The translations under genes were made by a program, and so were the position numbers. This document shows, piece after piece, positions 13,334 to 24,539 of a stretch of DNA of 64,000 bases (position 1 is its first letter; every line of letters starts with the position of its first letter). Source of the DNA: Ceriagrion tenellum (lineage: Eukaryota; Arthropoda; Insecta; Odonata; Coenagrionidae). Location of the stretch: NCBI GenBank assembly GCA_963169105.1, contig OY720644.1:1943001-2007000 (forward strand), read 5' to 3'. Below the pieces are notes generated by a model, which searched no databases, was not told where the DNA came from, and saw only the letters and a list, made by a program, of their open reading frames with translations.

Positions 13334-13848
13334 GTAGTTCGAAAAAGACTCTTCCCTTTTCCAATTGGACTTCTTGTTCGAATTTCATTTTCAATTCCAG
13401 CAGCTCTAAGAAGTACAAACTAAATGTTTCATAGATTAATGGCGCAAAGATATCGTTAAATATGTTAAAAATTAAAACAGAAACATCAATTGCACTATTC
13501 CACAGAGTAACCTGTGGAATAGTGCCATTGTTGTTTCTGTTTTAATATGATGAACTTTCACGATATCTCGCCTGAATTGTTTAATGTGACTGAAATTGCC
13601 AGCAAGTAACAAAAAAATGCATTCATTCGACTATTTTGTTCTGGCCGTAAGGTGAAAGAGCGTTCACATCGGGAGGTTTTTCTTTGCAATCCTGCGAATG
13701 AGGTCTCCTCCCTGCATTTGCATAAGCGCACCGTTTCCCGCGTAAAATGGCCGTCATTGTTACGACCCATGGAAGTAAGAGATATTTTCTTTAAAAAGAG
13801 GCTGAATTCATTGAACTCTAGGTGAAGTAATATCTCGCTCAAATCACC
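13334..13848 (+). mobile_element. TTAA-flanked MITE, copy E (diverged)
   Basis: Begins after a TTAA (13,330-13,333) with GTAGTTCGA and ends before a TTAA (13,849-13,852) with a sequence related to the family's right terminal repeat ('atatctcgctcaaatcacc'). The block 'gcaccgtttcccgcgtaaaa' matches 'cgtaccgtttcccatgtaaa' of copy A. A 77-bp hairpin sits inside it (13,471-13,547). Confidence 0.6.
13471..13547 (+). mobile_element. hairpin element inside MITE copy E
   Basis: Arms running inward from 'attaaaacagaaac' and 'gtttctgttttaat' are almost completely complementary (about 35 bp each, a few mismatches near the middle), with a 6-nt spacer 'agtaac' at 13,506-13,511. The other copies of the host MITE lack it, which suggests a short palindromic insertion. 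Confidence 0.65.
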
Positions 13849-13852
13849 TTAA

Positions 13853-14407
13853 GCAATGAGATTCTTCTGCTCTTCGATATCTGACGCCACCCAGGATTTG
13901 GCAGACTCGTTGCTGAGTCTGCAGCTGTCTTAATGAGCGAAAACGTAAATGAATGTCACAACCACATTAGGAGATTTAATTTTGACCACAGCATAACTAC
14001 AGTTCATTCTTTCCATCCCATCGATGCGACGCCTAGCTTGCTACAGAGAAACATACGCCCGAAAAATTATGATCGCGCATCATTCACGATATGACATACT
14101 CTAATCACCACGTCGCAAACACCTTATAAGCCCAAAGGTCAGAGCATATACGCGGAATAACAAGCCTATCGCCAAGTTGTCGACGCGGCCCTACGACAAA
14201 AATCCAGGGCCAGGAATGTAGCAAGCAAACTCATCAGTAATATCATCGCCGCCTAAAATATAACAATGGCCTGGAGAAGGACGTTGGCCTAGAGTATATT
14301 CGACGACCTCAACGTCACACTGACATGTTCGAGAACCTTCTTGGGGTACGTGTCCATAGAAACGGGTGACTATGCAAAGCGAGGCAGGTGAGCGTGGTCG
14401 GAAAGTC
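13853..14407. other. no gene seen
   Basis: No recognisable coding, RNA or repeat feature. Confidence 0.35.
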
Positions 14408-14410
14408 TTA

Positions 14411-14681
14411 AGCCCCGTCCACAACACCTTAACTTGACTTAACTTAGCGCGACTTATATCGATAGTAACAATCGATTACTTCCGCACTATCGATAGTAAA
14501 CCAGGCCTTGCTACTGGCTAGAATTAAGAGAAAGTTGAGAACTTCAACTCCAAGACTACGCCAAGTCGAGTTAAGCCACATTAAGTTGTAGTGAACCACC
14601 AGTGTGCTGCTTTCTCACGGACTCAACTCCTAAGTCACGCCAAGTTAAGCCAAGTCAAGTCAAGTTGTTGTGAACGGGGCT
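14411..14681 (+). mobile_element. 271-bp MITE with TTA target duplication
   Basis: Terminal inverted repeats start AGCCCCGTCCACAACA on the left and end as the reverse complement of AGCCCCGTTCACAACA on the right. They continue into imperfect 'cttaacttgacttaactt' stretches. TTA flanks both sides (14,408-14,410 and 14,682-14,684). A 3-bp TTA target fits the TWA preference of PIF/Harbinger transposases, which is an inference. The interior has further short inverted repeats around 'atcgatagt' and no coding capacity. Confidence 0.75.
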
Positions 14682-14684
14682 TTA

Positions 14685-16304
14685 ATTTCATTGTTGTAGC
14701 CCAAGGCTCAGCTGGGATAACCATAGAAAATGTATTGTCAGAATCGCGAATTCGCGAATTCACACGCGCCGGAGAACCTCTCCGAAATTTATCGACGGAG
14801 AGTCTGCGGAAAGTAGTTGCGGGGGTCACTTCCGCCCAGTATGTGTCGACTGACTTATACTAAGGAGCAGGAGGAAATCCCAGAGCGAGAACCCCAGAAA
14901 GTGAAAATCATTGAATGAAAGGGAGTTCGTGTTTTGACTCGAGACGGAAAATTTCCGGAAATTCTGAAGGATAGGATATAAACCGTTTTTTGTTCAGTTT
15001 TTTCCAGGAAGTTTGGAAAACTTGGGAAAAATACTCCTAGTATTTCATGGAGAAAGAATTATTGTACTGATTAGATAACAACCATTAAAAATAGTCCCAT
15101 GATATAAGCGAGGCCTTCCTTAATACACTTTCACACCACTCCCTTACTCAAGCAGTAAACGAACCCACGAGAGGTAACTTTTCTTAACGCCCTACTACTT
15201 GCTAACATGTCGTTTTCTTTTCCCCTCTCTCTCTCCTCCTATACAGATGACCCCCGCCTTCACAAGTCTCATCCATTCCGTCCTCTCTGAAAAATGTTTC
15301 TTTAGCCACCGTGGAAAATCTACACCTTATATGTATGTAGGTACACCAATAAATCAATTCGGCTCCAAAATACTACCCCGACACGTAAACTGCTCGACTT
15401 CTCAATGTTGTGCTCTATTTGCAACCTTGAATTCAGCGATGCATTCCTACATCTATAGAATCGCATCACTTTTGTCTGATGGATAGTCAATCTGTAGGAT
15501 AAAAACTGTATCAATATTAGAGATAATTTCTTGATGCGAAAGTCTTGAATAACGTAGAATGTACAACGGTCTAAAGTCAACAACCATACCGACAGGTTTT
15601 ACATTGGGGCGGAGTCAGGCTATCCAACATTCGATCCATGTTATTTTTGCATTCCGAGCACGTTTCATCAGTTTTCTGACAATTGGCAGAGCTGGGAGAC
15701 GAAACCAAACGCAGCAAAGGCCAGGCATAATATGGAACCGACTTAAGAAACAGCTCATGATCACGTGACTGCATCTTTCAACCTCACCCAGAGTCATCCA
15801 TATGTCCGGGGGCATTGAAAAAAGGGGAAAAATCACAGCCCAGAAACCTTTCGAAAATAGTCGAGAATCGTGAATCCCATTTTCACCATCGTGATTTTCA
15901 AAAGAAAAAGAAAATCCTTGGGGCTCCTCTTTAGTTTTTATACATGCTTAATACGAACCATTATCCTTAAAAGACCTGAAAGTATTATATTGTATGAAAG
16001 AGCATTTATTTTCTGCGGCGGCTCTACCAAAGGGAGCCAACTCTTGGGACCACCCTGGTTTACGACCCACGCGAGCCCAGAAGTGGAGTCGCCCGGCATG
16101 AAATATATGTAATTTCCATCCTGCACTATAGTTCTCGAAGCGGACAGAGGAGAAAGAAAGACAGATGAATGGCAATAGGCCGTAGAAACCCATTATTGAG
16201 AGGAAGAGGGGAAATATTTAAATTCGCTTTCGTAGAGTCCGCTCACTCTCAGTGAAAGGCCAGTCCCGGAGAATGAATGAATGAATACTGTAGAACGGGT
16301 TGAC
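14685..16304. other. no gene seen
   Basis: Several overlapping short open frames on both strands (15,200-15,840) but no domain and no repeat relationship I can name. Confidence 0.35.
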
Positions 16305-16308
16305 TTAA

Positions 16309-16863
16309 GGTAGTCCGAGCGAGATAGTTCCCTAGTCATAAAAGAGACCAAATTCGAATTATACGTTTTAATTACACAAGCTGTAGGACACATCGATTAA
16401 ATATTGCATTATTAATGGTGCAATTATATAGTTTTATATTATAGAAATTGTAAGTAATTAAATGAAAATATCTAAATAAGTCTTTAACTTGACTCATTTT
16501 TTTCGCGCGTTGCGTTTGAAACTCCTGCAAAACGGAAGGTTTTTTGTGATACCCAAGAACCTATTGCGGTGACAATATGATTAATTTTCAAATATAGTAG
16601 AGAAAACATACAAACTACACGTTGTTAGTTTTTTTACGACATCTAAGTGTTAGAAAGACCTCATTTTGTAAATAATATCTCTCTGGAGTGCATGCACGTA
16701 CCGTTTCCCATGTAAAAGGGCTGGTATTTATTGGCAAATATCTTCGAAAGTAATGTGGTAAGGGGTTGAATTGTTGGTGTCATCGGATAGGTGATATATT
16801 TTTCTTTTTAATGAGACCAAATTCATTGATTTCTAAGTAAAACGATATTTCGCTCGAACTACC
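16309..16863 (+). mobile_element. TTAA-flanked MITE, copy A (reference copy)
   Basis: 555 bp with terminal inverted repeats GGTAGTCCGAGCGAGATA on the left and the complement of GGTAGTTCGAGCGAAATA on the right. It is preceded by TTAA (16,305-16,308) and followed by TAAA, a likely mutated TTAA. It has no coding capacity and matches 34,042-34,584 and the split copy at 56,900/63,824 along its length. TTAA targeting is typical of piggyBac-type transposases, but piggyBac ends usually start with C runs, so the parent superfamily is uncertain. Confidence 0.8.
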
Positions 16864-16867
16864 TAAA

Positions 16868-17589
16868 GGAACAACGCGCAATTTACAGCTCTTTGAGCTT
16901 CTCACCAAAGCTATTTCTTTCCAATTGGCGCACAGTCACCTTATGGAAAAAAGTGCAAGAAAAGCATTTTACCTATTTCATTATTCGGCAATTGAATGCT
17001 ATTTTAAAACGTATCCTCATGGCTGAGGCATGACCGAGGGATCCAAGGCGTATAAAAGTAAATTTGAAGGGTCTTGGCAAGCAAGAATGGCCCATGGTCC
17101 GTCTTCTTTATGGGCTATGAGACCGTCCACACTTACCACCGGACTCCCTCAAAGTCTATCCCATCATCCCAAAGACACCGGTAATTATTATTAGAAGGGA
17201 AAGCAGACGAGAAGGGGTGGTTACGGGATGGAAACGGGAGGGGAAAGATCTCCCGAGGGATGGACCAACCACCCGCCGAAGGCACTGACGAAGGAGTCAT
17301 GGGAACGGGTCGGAAGCGAGTAGCGAGCGGCAAAAAATATCTTATTTTTCATTTTTAACTTTTAAATTCCAATAAACCTACATTTTTGTCAAGAGAACGT
17401 CTTATTCTCAGGCATTTATTTCTCTCAGAAAGTATTATATCAGCATTTTTTCAATGAGAATAAATAGCCCATTATATTACCCTAAAAATAGTCCAATGAA
17501 ATTATTTCATTTAGAATTGAACAGGGAAATACCTGATATTAAGTGAAGTGAAAGTTTTGTGACACCCTTAACCATGAAGAGAGTGAGGC
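16868..17589. other. no gene seen
   Basis: No recognisable feature. Confidence 0.35.
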
Positions 17590-17720
17590 AAAAGGGGAGG
17601 GAAAAAATCGGGGATTAAACGGAGGAAGGGCGGAGGGTGTCTTTCATGAGGATTTCAAAAGGGGAGGGATGAAATCGGGGATTAAAGGGAGGAAGGGCGG
17701 AGGGTGTCTTTCATGAGGAT
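17590..17720 (+). repeat. 67-bp tandem duplication
   Basis: Two near-identical head-to-tail copies (17,590-17,656 and 17,657-17,720) of a purine-rich unit starting aaaaggggaggg and ending ctttcatgaggat; only a few bases differ. Confidence 0.9.
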
Positions 17721-17984
17721 CCTCCGGGGGTATTCCTTCAGTAGCTCGGCTCCCTCATATCAACGCTGGATTCGCCTACAGTGACATTTAACTCTACGCT
17801 GCTGATTGGCACCCAATTTTTCCAAACCTGGACATAAAACTACAACATAAGACACACATAAGAAGAGTCAATCCAAGAGTAAGAGAATTACTATTAGAAA
17901 GGGAAGGATGCAGTTCGTCAACCAATTGTATGATTGATCGACCAATGGCGATGACACCTCTAAGACTTATTTAGCGCGTGAAAG

Positions 17985-18180
17985 CATTGTTACGAATTGA
18001 GTTACGGTGCGGAATTAGAAATTTAAGCAAGAATCAATTGTAAACATTTGTTTTTCTAACTCAGCATGGTGTCTTGATATTTATTAGCAATCATTACAAT
18101 GTGAAAGAGGTAAATTCTTTCGCGTTTAAGAGAAAATCTGATTTTAAAGCAAAAATCCCTCCAACCGCCGTTACCATATG
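17985..18180 (+). repeat. interspersed repeat, family R, copy 3
   Basis: Core 'tgcggaattagaaatttaag', followed by 'gtgtcttgatatttattagc' and 'gcgtttaagagaaaatctg', as in copies 2 and 4. Confidence 0.5.
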
Positions 18181-19084
18181 ATGCAGTCATCTTCATTATA
18201 TTTTTGGCCAATATATGTTTCCCCCATTCCGGGCAAAGAATGTAAGATCCGATACCAGACGCACGTTTTTTTGCCTCCAAATTGCTTAATGATTATTTAT
18301 TCTCCCTCTTGGGAGTCACGCAGCGAAGCGGAAAAAGAATATAATATCGGGGCTCGATGGGCAGATTCCTCTTGCGTGGTTTTCGATGTGTTTTGCCAGA
18401 ATTCCTGCGGTGATTATAAGTCTGGACTCTATACCGTCGACCACCACTCCACCATCTCCTCTACCTCCTCCTCCAATCGTCCTCCCAAACTCCCTCTTCT
18501 AATTTTCTCATTTATTATTCTTCTTCTTCCTCGACCACCTCCGGCGACCGCCATCCATCCACGTGTTTAAGCTTCCGGCCTTCCATCTTCTCCCACTTCT
18601 TCCTTCTCCTTACCTACGCTCCATTATTGGCGGCTAGGAAAAAAACCGGACGCCGCAGATTGTTTTTCACTCGAGTTCGGAAACTCCTATCTCTCTCTCT
18701 CTCTCTCATTTCTCTCATCTCAACGCAACAAGGTTTTAAATAAAATAAATGCAATGCTTCCCAAATATTTCCTAGCGCATGTTCCACGGAAATCTCCATT
18801 AGACATAATTTCTCGGATAGCTCGCTTTTTCCTCGCTTACAGGTGAACGACGCTCTCACTTTTAAGACGTTGATGTGCATTTTCTGTTTATCGATGATCA
18901 CAGTGACCTCGATATGCTTCCACTGGAAAGTTGTGAGATTGGACTGTGAAAAAGATAATTCTAAATCAATAAAGCGGTAATCGAAAGGCAGATTGAACCA
19001 CGAAATTCGGGATCATTGCTGTCCCGAGAAACTTTGTAAAAATAAAAAAATACTAACGTAGAAAATTTTTATATCTTATACTGT
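18181..19084. other. no gene seen; (CT)n at 18,690-18,707
   Basis: Pyrimidine-rich DNA around 18,430-18,720, including a CT microsatellite. The 130-aa open frame at 18,178-18,570 has low-complexity Ser/Pro/Leu composition and is not convincing. Confidence 0.35.
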
Positions 19085-20130
19085 TCCGGATCTAATGGAG
19101 CCATACAACAGCTTCAGAAGTTATCGCACCGACGTACAGATATCAGAGTGCAACGCGAAATACAATTTCTTGAGTCTCTTGGGGACCTTTTTGATTTTGG
19201 TCCATCAAACGTGCTGGATCTAATAAAGCTAGATGAAGATAAGCAGTTTTTAATCAGCCAGAGGAAGAAAAGTCGTGTTGCCTGCATGATTGGAGTGGAC
19301 ACTATTCTTCAACAAAAAGAAGAAAGATTCGCTGCAAGGAGGATCAAGGAAGAATTCAGCGGATTCAGAGATCGCGTCGTACTCTTGAAAGCACACTTTT
19401 GTTCGATTTTTCTGTATAATGTTATCTTAAGATGTTTCTACCCTGTGTTTTTAAGAGTTCAAATATTTATATTTATTTTACTTAGTTAAGGCTTTAGTAT
19501 CTCTCTCTTTGGCATATCCAGCCGACAGATCGAACCTAGAGGAACCAAAGCACATAAAGAGGAGAATTCGAGATTTGATGGCAAGGTCCGAATCCTAGAT
19601 AAAGAGTCCGAAAAAGATAAGTTATGGGAGGAAAGTGAACCGAATGAACAATGCCGCAAAGGAAGGAAGATTGATGTTCTCACGCCAAAGCTGGCGACTG
19701 CCTTGTATACTTGCTGATCAAGTAATCGTGCTACAGTCAAAGTGGTAGGAGCCACTGTAGAAGCTTTGGTATTCAATCTGATGGACTGCAATGTCAGCAT
19801 TAGCACATTTAGACGCGGCAGGGCCAAGCTTAGGTGTGAAAGAGCGGAAAATCTGAAAATTGATTCCCTGGAAGCTATGGAAAAAAACCCGACGCCATTG
19901 ATAGAGAATAATAGAAAATTCAGGATCTTAAGTTCATGAGTGACTGCCAATAAATGTCACAGGAGTGGGCTCAAATATTCGGCAGCTTTTAGGAATTCCC
20001 TCTCTTGAATTAGGAACGGACTTCTCAATGGAATTAACTGAGTCCACTCTGTTGAAGGACTTTGGAATAAGCCATCTAGTGAAAGCCGCGTGCACCGATA
20101 CTACCTCTTCTAATACAGGTGAATTGTAAT
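19085..20130 (+). pseudogene. decayed transposase-like gene (D-T-T-S-S-N-T-G family)
   Basis: Three plus-strand blocks line up like one protein family repeated in invertebrate genomes. 19,088-19,405 encodes 'LESLGDLFDFGPSNVLDLIK' followed by a Glu-Asp-Lys stretch and 'QKEERFAARRIKEE'. 19,560-19,939 encodes 'IDVLTPKLATALYTC', a stop, then 'STFRRGRAKLRCERAENLK'. 20,000-20,120 encodes 'GIPSLELGTDFSMELT' and 'KAACTDTTSSNTGEL', then a stop. The DTTSSNTG motif resembles the RNase H-fold core of a mobile-element protein. The blocks lie in different frames with internal stops, so the copy is dead. Assignment to this repeated family is from memory of its motif style; the superfamily (hAT-like or another) is uncertain. 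A decayed host gene is the alternative. Confidence 0.5.
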
Positions 20131-20734
20131 GAATATGATGATGTCAATTGTGCTTTTATCGACTTGATCGTTGTAATGTGAACACAATCAGCATATATTC
20201 TTGATTATACCACTTGTTAGGTAGTTCTCATAGTGCCTGCGTTTTGTTGAGTAGTGCAGCACACTCTTCCACACACACTCGACGCCACACTCCGTCCCCA
20301 GTCTCCTCCTTCGGAACATATATGCGTCCGTCATGATTGTTGTTTTCGAGCCCGCTTAACCCGATAGAAACCAATCCCAGACCATTGGGAGTATTCGTTG
20401 AATGTTTTGCGGAACGCACGAAGCCCAATATGACGCACGAAGAGAGAGAATAAGGGGGAGTAAGCCACATATCCTCAATCCTTCGAAAATGAATTAATCT
20501 CTCCGAGCGATCTCAACCCCTGAGCCGTCATTCCTTCACCTCGAACAAGGTCGTTCGATATCTCGATTCTTCGCCTCTCGAGTCGATGGTGCAACATATC
20601 GAATAAATCGACCCTGCACCTCGAACTCCCTATTCTGACCTCTCTCGGCGCGAGGATCAACCATCAGTCAATTCCTCGATTCCATCCGTAGATGACCGCC
20701 AATGGAATACCAACACTCCTTAATTATATGTAGG
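20131..20734. other. no gene seen
   Basis: The stretch between the decayed transposase and the LINE tail. Open frames at 20,228-20,470 and 20,475-20,660 have no recognisable content. Confidence 0.35.
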
Positions 20735-21225
20735 TTCCGTGGAATCGGAGACTTTGGGTAAGGACGTGAAGAAGAGGCTGGTGAGGAGCTTGATATGGAG
20801 CGTAGCGTTGTATGGGGCATAAACGTGGGCCCTGAGAAAGGAGGAAGAGAATAGGTTGCAGACATTTGAGGTGTGGGTGTGGAGAAGGATGTAGAAGATT
20901 AGGTGGATGGAAAGGAAGACTCACGAGGATGTGCTTGAGATGGTGGGCGAGGAAAGGAATCTTTTGAATGAAATCCGGGATAGGGAGGGTAGATGGATGA
21001 AGGATGTAATAAAGGGTGATGGGTTGCTGAAGAGTGTGATAGAGGGAAGGATGTTGGACAGGAGGGGTAGGGGAAGAAAGAGAATAGGTTTCATGGACGG
21101 GATTAAGAAGGGTAGATCGAGTGTTGAGGCGAAAAAGGGAATACTATGGGTACTTGTACCCCAGGGAGAGTAGAAAACCGGGAGGAGATTCCCTGACTTT
21201 CATTAAAACCTACCTTTACCGGTAG
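20735..21225 (+). pseudogene. RTE-like LINE 3' end, 5'-truncated
   Basis: The plus frame reads 'KDVKKRLVRSLIWSVALYGA', a stop, then 'FEVWVWRRM', a stop, and 'KIRWMERKTHEDVLEMV'. This is the C-terminal 'YGxETW...WxWRRM...W' signature of RTE/BovB-type LINE proteins. The frame runs on to 21,173 with a basic 'RRGRGRKRIGFMDGIKKGR' segment, where related proteins carry a GRxR motif. Two in-frame stops make it inactive. About 50 bp of 3' UTR follow. Related tails at 22,290 and 28,885 (minus) share the 'atggacggg..aagaagggta' block. Confidence 0.8.
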
Positions 21226-21714
21226 AATACGAAAAAACGTACAGAACGTGGGAGTGAGATATGCATTACTATACATGTCCTTAAATGACTCTTTCTAATC
21301 ACACGCTTTAAAGGCAGAAAAATGACACAAAGTGACGAGAAGAATTTCACACCATCCACGATAATGGACCCATCCACTGCAACACAACAACGGTGGACGC
21401 AGTTATATAGACGCTCTTTTTTCGATAAACACACTCAAACGCACATCAACATTCGTCCCAATATTTGTTTATAAGAGCGCCACCCAGTGGACAGGGTATG
21501 AAACGAAGGAAAAGCCTTAACATTGCAGTGTTGCAAGGTGAGCAACGCAATATATTGCCAACAGAAGTCGCCTATAGGCAATCGGCTGTAACGATTAAAT
21601 TCACGAATAAGGGAGTACATAGCTCCCATAACTACAGCCGAATACCGATCCCTCGTCTGAATGGCTTGCACCAGCATTTTTGCTCAATAGATGCCCTGCC
21701 ATTGAAATGAGACT
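21226..21714. other. no gene seen
   Basis: No recognisable feature. Confidence 0.3.
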
Positions 21715-21905
21715 CCGTTACTGGTACACATTACGGCGGATTTCGAAATTTAAGCGATAATAATACGTAAATGCGTGTTTTTTACCCGGTATGATACCTT
21801 GATATTTGTTAGCCTATGATAATATGGAACTTATTATTTCGCGTTTGTGGAAAGTCCTTACGTATAAAATCGAATCATCATGAAATATAAGTCAAGTGCC
21901 ATAAG
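21715..21905 (+). repeat. interspersed repeat, family R, copy 4
   Basis: Core 'acggcggatttcgaaattta', then 'taccttgatatttgttagcc' and 'ttatttcgcgtttgtggaaa', collinear with copies 2 and 3. Confidence 0.5.
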
Positions 21906-22289
21906 TCTACGAGTTAAATAGCATTGAACTGCCAAGAAAGCGTTGTAGAAAAAGTCAGTAAATACAAATTTGTGATCTACATGACAGTAGTACATATTCG
22001 TTTCTGGGCACTATTGAAATGCTTTTTTATCGTTGATTGCCACAAACTGTTCCATGGCGTGGAGATACATTTCTAGTTTACATACTCTTATGGGTTTTTC
22101 TTCAATTAGCTTACTTATATCAGCAACAGAACAATTGATAGGACGAAGGTTTGTATTGACACATCGTCGCTTAGAATTATAAGTCGACATCCGCGACACA
22201 AAAACTAAATCGAATGTAAGAGATCGGAGACTTCCAATTCCTGAGCGCTGTCTATTAAAAGACAATCTGCATGAATAAATTTATTTTTT
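21906..22289. other. no gene seen
   Basis: The 84-aa minus-strand frame at 22,011-22,265 shows no domain. Confidence 0.3.
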
Positions 22290-22475
22290 ATTAGGTGATC
22301 CACCGATTAAGGCAGGTTTTCAAAGGATCTAAGTAAAAGTCCTCTTACCTTTCACATGTGCAGGGCTCCATTTACCATAAATCATTCTTTATGTACCTCA
22401 GCATACGTCTTACCCTTCTTCATCCCGTCCATAAAAACATAATTACGTTTTTTACAATGGAATTTCAATCCTTTT
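22290..22475 (-). pseudogene. RTE-like LINE 3' tail fragment
   Basis: The reverse complement contains 'tttatggacgggatgaagaa', matching the C-terminal coding block of the 20,735-21,225 copy ('FMDGIKKGR'). It is followed by a 3' UTR with 'aaacctgccttaatcggtgg', 'atcacctaa' and an A/T-rich tail. Only the last ~180 bp remain. Confidence 0.6.
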
Positions 22476-22849
22476 ACCTCATTATCAAGCCCACCAGATA
22501 AAACATCGCAAATGATCACACTAAATGTTCACCACAATGAAAAACAGCAAAATTTTTTCTATCGAAAAGAATTACGTAATAAAGGACAGTCTCCATCCGG
22601 ACCCGTGATTATGGATTTGAAAAGACGCTCGAAAACGTATTATTTATTGAGTGTGATAGTGCTATACCTAGTATTTGAATTTGCATTCAGAATAGCTTAC
22701 AGAGTACTGCACGAAAAGACGCCTGAAACTGGGAGCAGCAGGAATACGAACATAATATTCACGGAAAGGAAAGCTCATGGAACCAAGGACAAATGTAAAA
22801 CCGGTGACGAAGATTAGAAGAGTGACTGATGGAATGATTTGCCAAGAAT

Positions 22850-23110
22850 ACAGAAGAGGTGAGAGGATGAAAAAGACACACTCACTGCAGCGATTGGGAA
22901 CGACCTGGTGGGTTGGGCACTCCCTCAGCACAGAAAAGGTTTGCTTGGAACATGAGGAAAAATAAGAACAGGAGAGGCCCACGTAGGAAGACCTAGAGAT
23001 AAGTGAAGAGGCTGCATAATGAGGGATTACTACGGTCTGAGAATATAAGCTTTGAATCGGAAAGAAAGGAGGATTGGGGTGAAATGATCTTCGGATTGAA
23101 TCCATAATAA
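22850..23110 (+). pseudogene. LINE C-terminal fragment
   Basis: A plus-strand frame reads 'AWNMRKNKNRRGPRRKT', two stops, 'VKRLHNEGLLRSENISF' and finally 'ERKEDWGEMIFGLNP' before TAA TAA. The basic GxPR segment followed by a 'D/E-R-x-x-W...MIFGLNP' ending is common at the C-terminus of several non-LTR retrotransposon proteins. The clade is unknown. The open frame upstream (22,512-22,817) is not clearly connected. Confidence 0.5.
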
Positions 23111-23344
23111 TTACAATGATGGTAACCCAGATCTTCCGAGGGTTTTCAAGCCTTGACAATGGATGCCGAAACTTACCTCCACAAAACACTATCGCGTATA
23201 TTTCGAAAGGAGCATTGCCGATCGTAAGAGAATGGTTATTTACGGTTCAAAAGCGATGAAGAGACGAACTATTTTTCTGTAACCGCCATTTTCAAACAGG
23301 TTTGGAAACAATGCTGGAAGAAATACTGAACAAAAGCTGAGAAA

Positions 23345-23828
23345 TAGAGTCGCAATCATAAATCTACATCTACATATTACCCCGCGAGCCGCCGCATGGG
23401 CGTGTGGCAGGGGGTGGTAGGTCACCAACCGTGTAAAGATGTAAAATTTTTGGAGGTGAAATGGTGACATGTATTATAGGAGTGTATTTAGAGGAGATCA
23501 GCTTTTATTGTGGTCGCTTATTGTGCGCGGAAGGAACGAATTTTTGTACCAATCTGTTCGGCAGAGTATCTCTCTCATTTTATAGCATCTGTCAGGCCTA
23601 GAATGTAGTGAGGCGTCAAGATAATATACTCTGTGTCGCTCTGAAACACACCAGTTCTGAATATCTCAAGCAGCCTAAGCATAGCGTGTAGCCTCCGAGT
23701 CTCTAGGGGCTCCCACCTTAATCCCTCTAACAGTGTTGTCACTCTACATGTTCGTTCGTAGCAGTTTTTAACGAAGCGTGCTGCTTTCCTTTGTATTTTC
23801 TTAATATTTTTGGTTAAATCAATATGTG
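23345..23828 (-). pseudogene. non-LTR retrotransposon 3' end (RAARFV type)
   Basis: The minus strand encodes 'IKKIQRKAARFVKNCYERTC', then 'VTTLLEGLRWEPLETRRLHA' and 'LLEIFRTGVFQSDTEYIIL'. This is the classic C-terminal tail of jockey/CR1-type LINE proteins (Q-R-x-A-A-R-F-V ... L-x-W-x-x-L-x-x-R-R). A 3' UTR continues to about 23,345 and carries a 'ctacatctacatattacccc' start in plus sense; it resembles the one at 39,285-39,480. The 5' side is cut at the inverted repeat that starts at 23,829. Confidence 0.85.
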
Positions 23829-24019
23829 GGATATTCTCTCGAGGAAAGGTCGTACAAGTAATAAGACAGCAATTCTTGACCAACGTTTCGGAACGTAATT
23901 CATTCCATCATCCAAACATGTTTTTTGGTAGCCCTGATGATGGAATGAATTACGTTCCGAAACGTTGGTCAAGAATTGCTGTCTTATTACTTGTACGACC
24001 TTTCCTCGAGAGAATATCC
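23829..24019 (+). repeat. perfect 84-bp inverted repeat with hammerhead-like core (hairpin P2)
   Basis: Left arm 23,829-23,912 and right arm 23,936-24,019 are exact reverse complements over 84 bp, separated by a 23-bp loop. The loop-side end of the right arm reads CTGATGA, T, then a GGAA...TTCC stem and GAAAC, as in hairpins P3-P6 and the Penelope-like 3' region at 27.2 kb. The left arm abuts a 5'-truncated LINE. The lack of mismatches implies recent formation or gene conversion between arms. Confidence 0.9.
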
Positions 24020-24539
24020 TATAATATCAACGGAGGTCGATAGAGGGGAGAGTAAGAGTAGGGGAGAGAGTAGGGAGAAGTAAGAGTGTAAGATATGCAA
24101 ATGCATATATGTATCTATAAGACTTCGAGTACGCACGAAAGGCTCATTTGCTAGGCGTGGTGATTGAGATGTGCGCCAATAGATGGCAGCAAACTCCCAT
24201 ACTTGATACTCACTAACTGATGCATGGCGCGGGCGTATGGATTTTTCAAAATTCACGTTTAACAAGGGTGCATATTTTAATTATTGTTAAATTAAATAAA
24301 AAATAACTAATACCGCTTATCATTTAAGTACATATGTACCTTGGAACTCGCCATAGGTGCAGCACATGAATATTATACGAGAGCTTTTGCTTTCTATTAC
24401 ATTTTTGGCTCCGAATGAAGCAGCTCATGCATTTACTTTGGAGCGCAGAATTTTGCCGAAAATTATGTTTAAAAATACTTTTTCCTTCAGTTTCTGTGCT
24501 GCAAGTCGCTACAACTATTCTCACTGCCCAATCCTCCCT
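24020..24539. other. no gene seen
   Basis: A GA-rich run (24,045-24,085) and AT-rich DNA. Confidence 0.3.

Noticed and set aside
18178..18570. 130-aa open frame as a gene
   Set aside because: Second half is low-complexity pyrimidine-rich DNA; no domain.
19486..19950. 154-aa minus-strand protein
   Set aside because: Antisense shadow of the DTTSSNTG-family transposase-like blocks.
22512..22817. Small membrane protein (101 aa with a hydrophobic stretch)
   Set aside because: One hydrophobic segment in AT-rich DNA is expected by chance; no family match, and an antisense frame of 173 aa covers the same bases.
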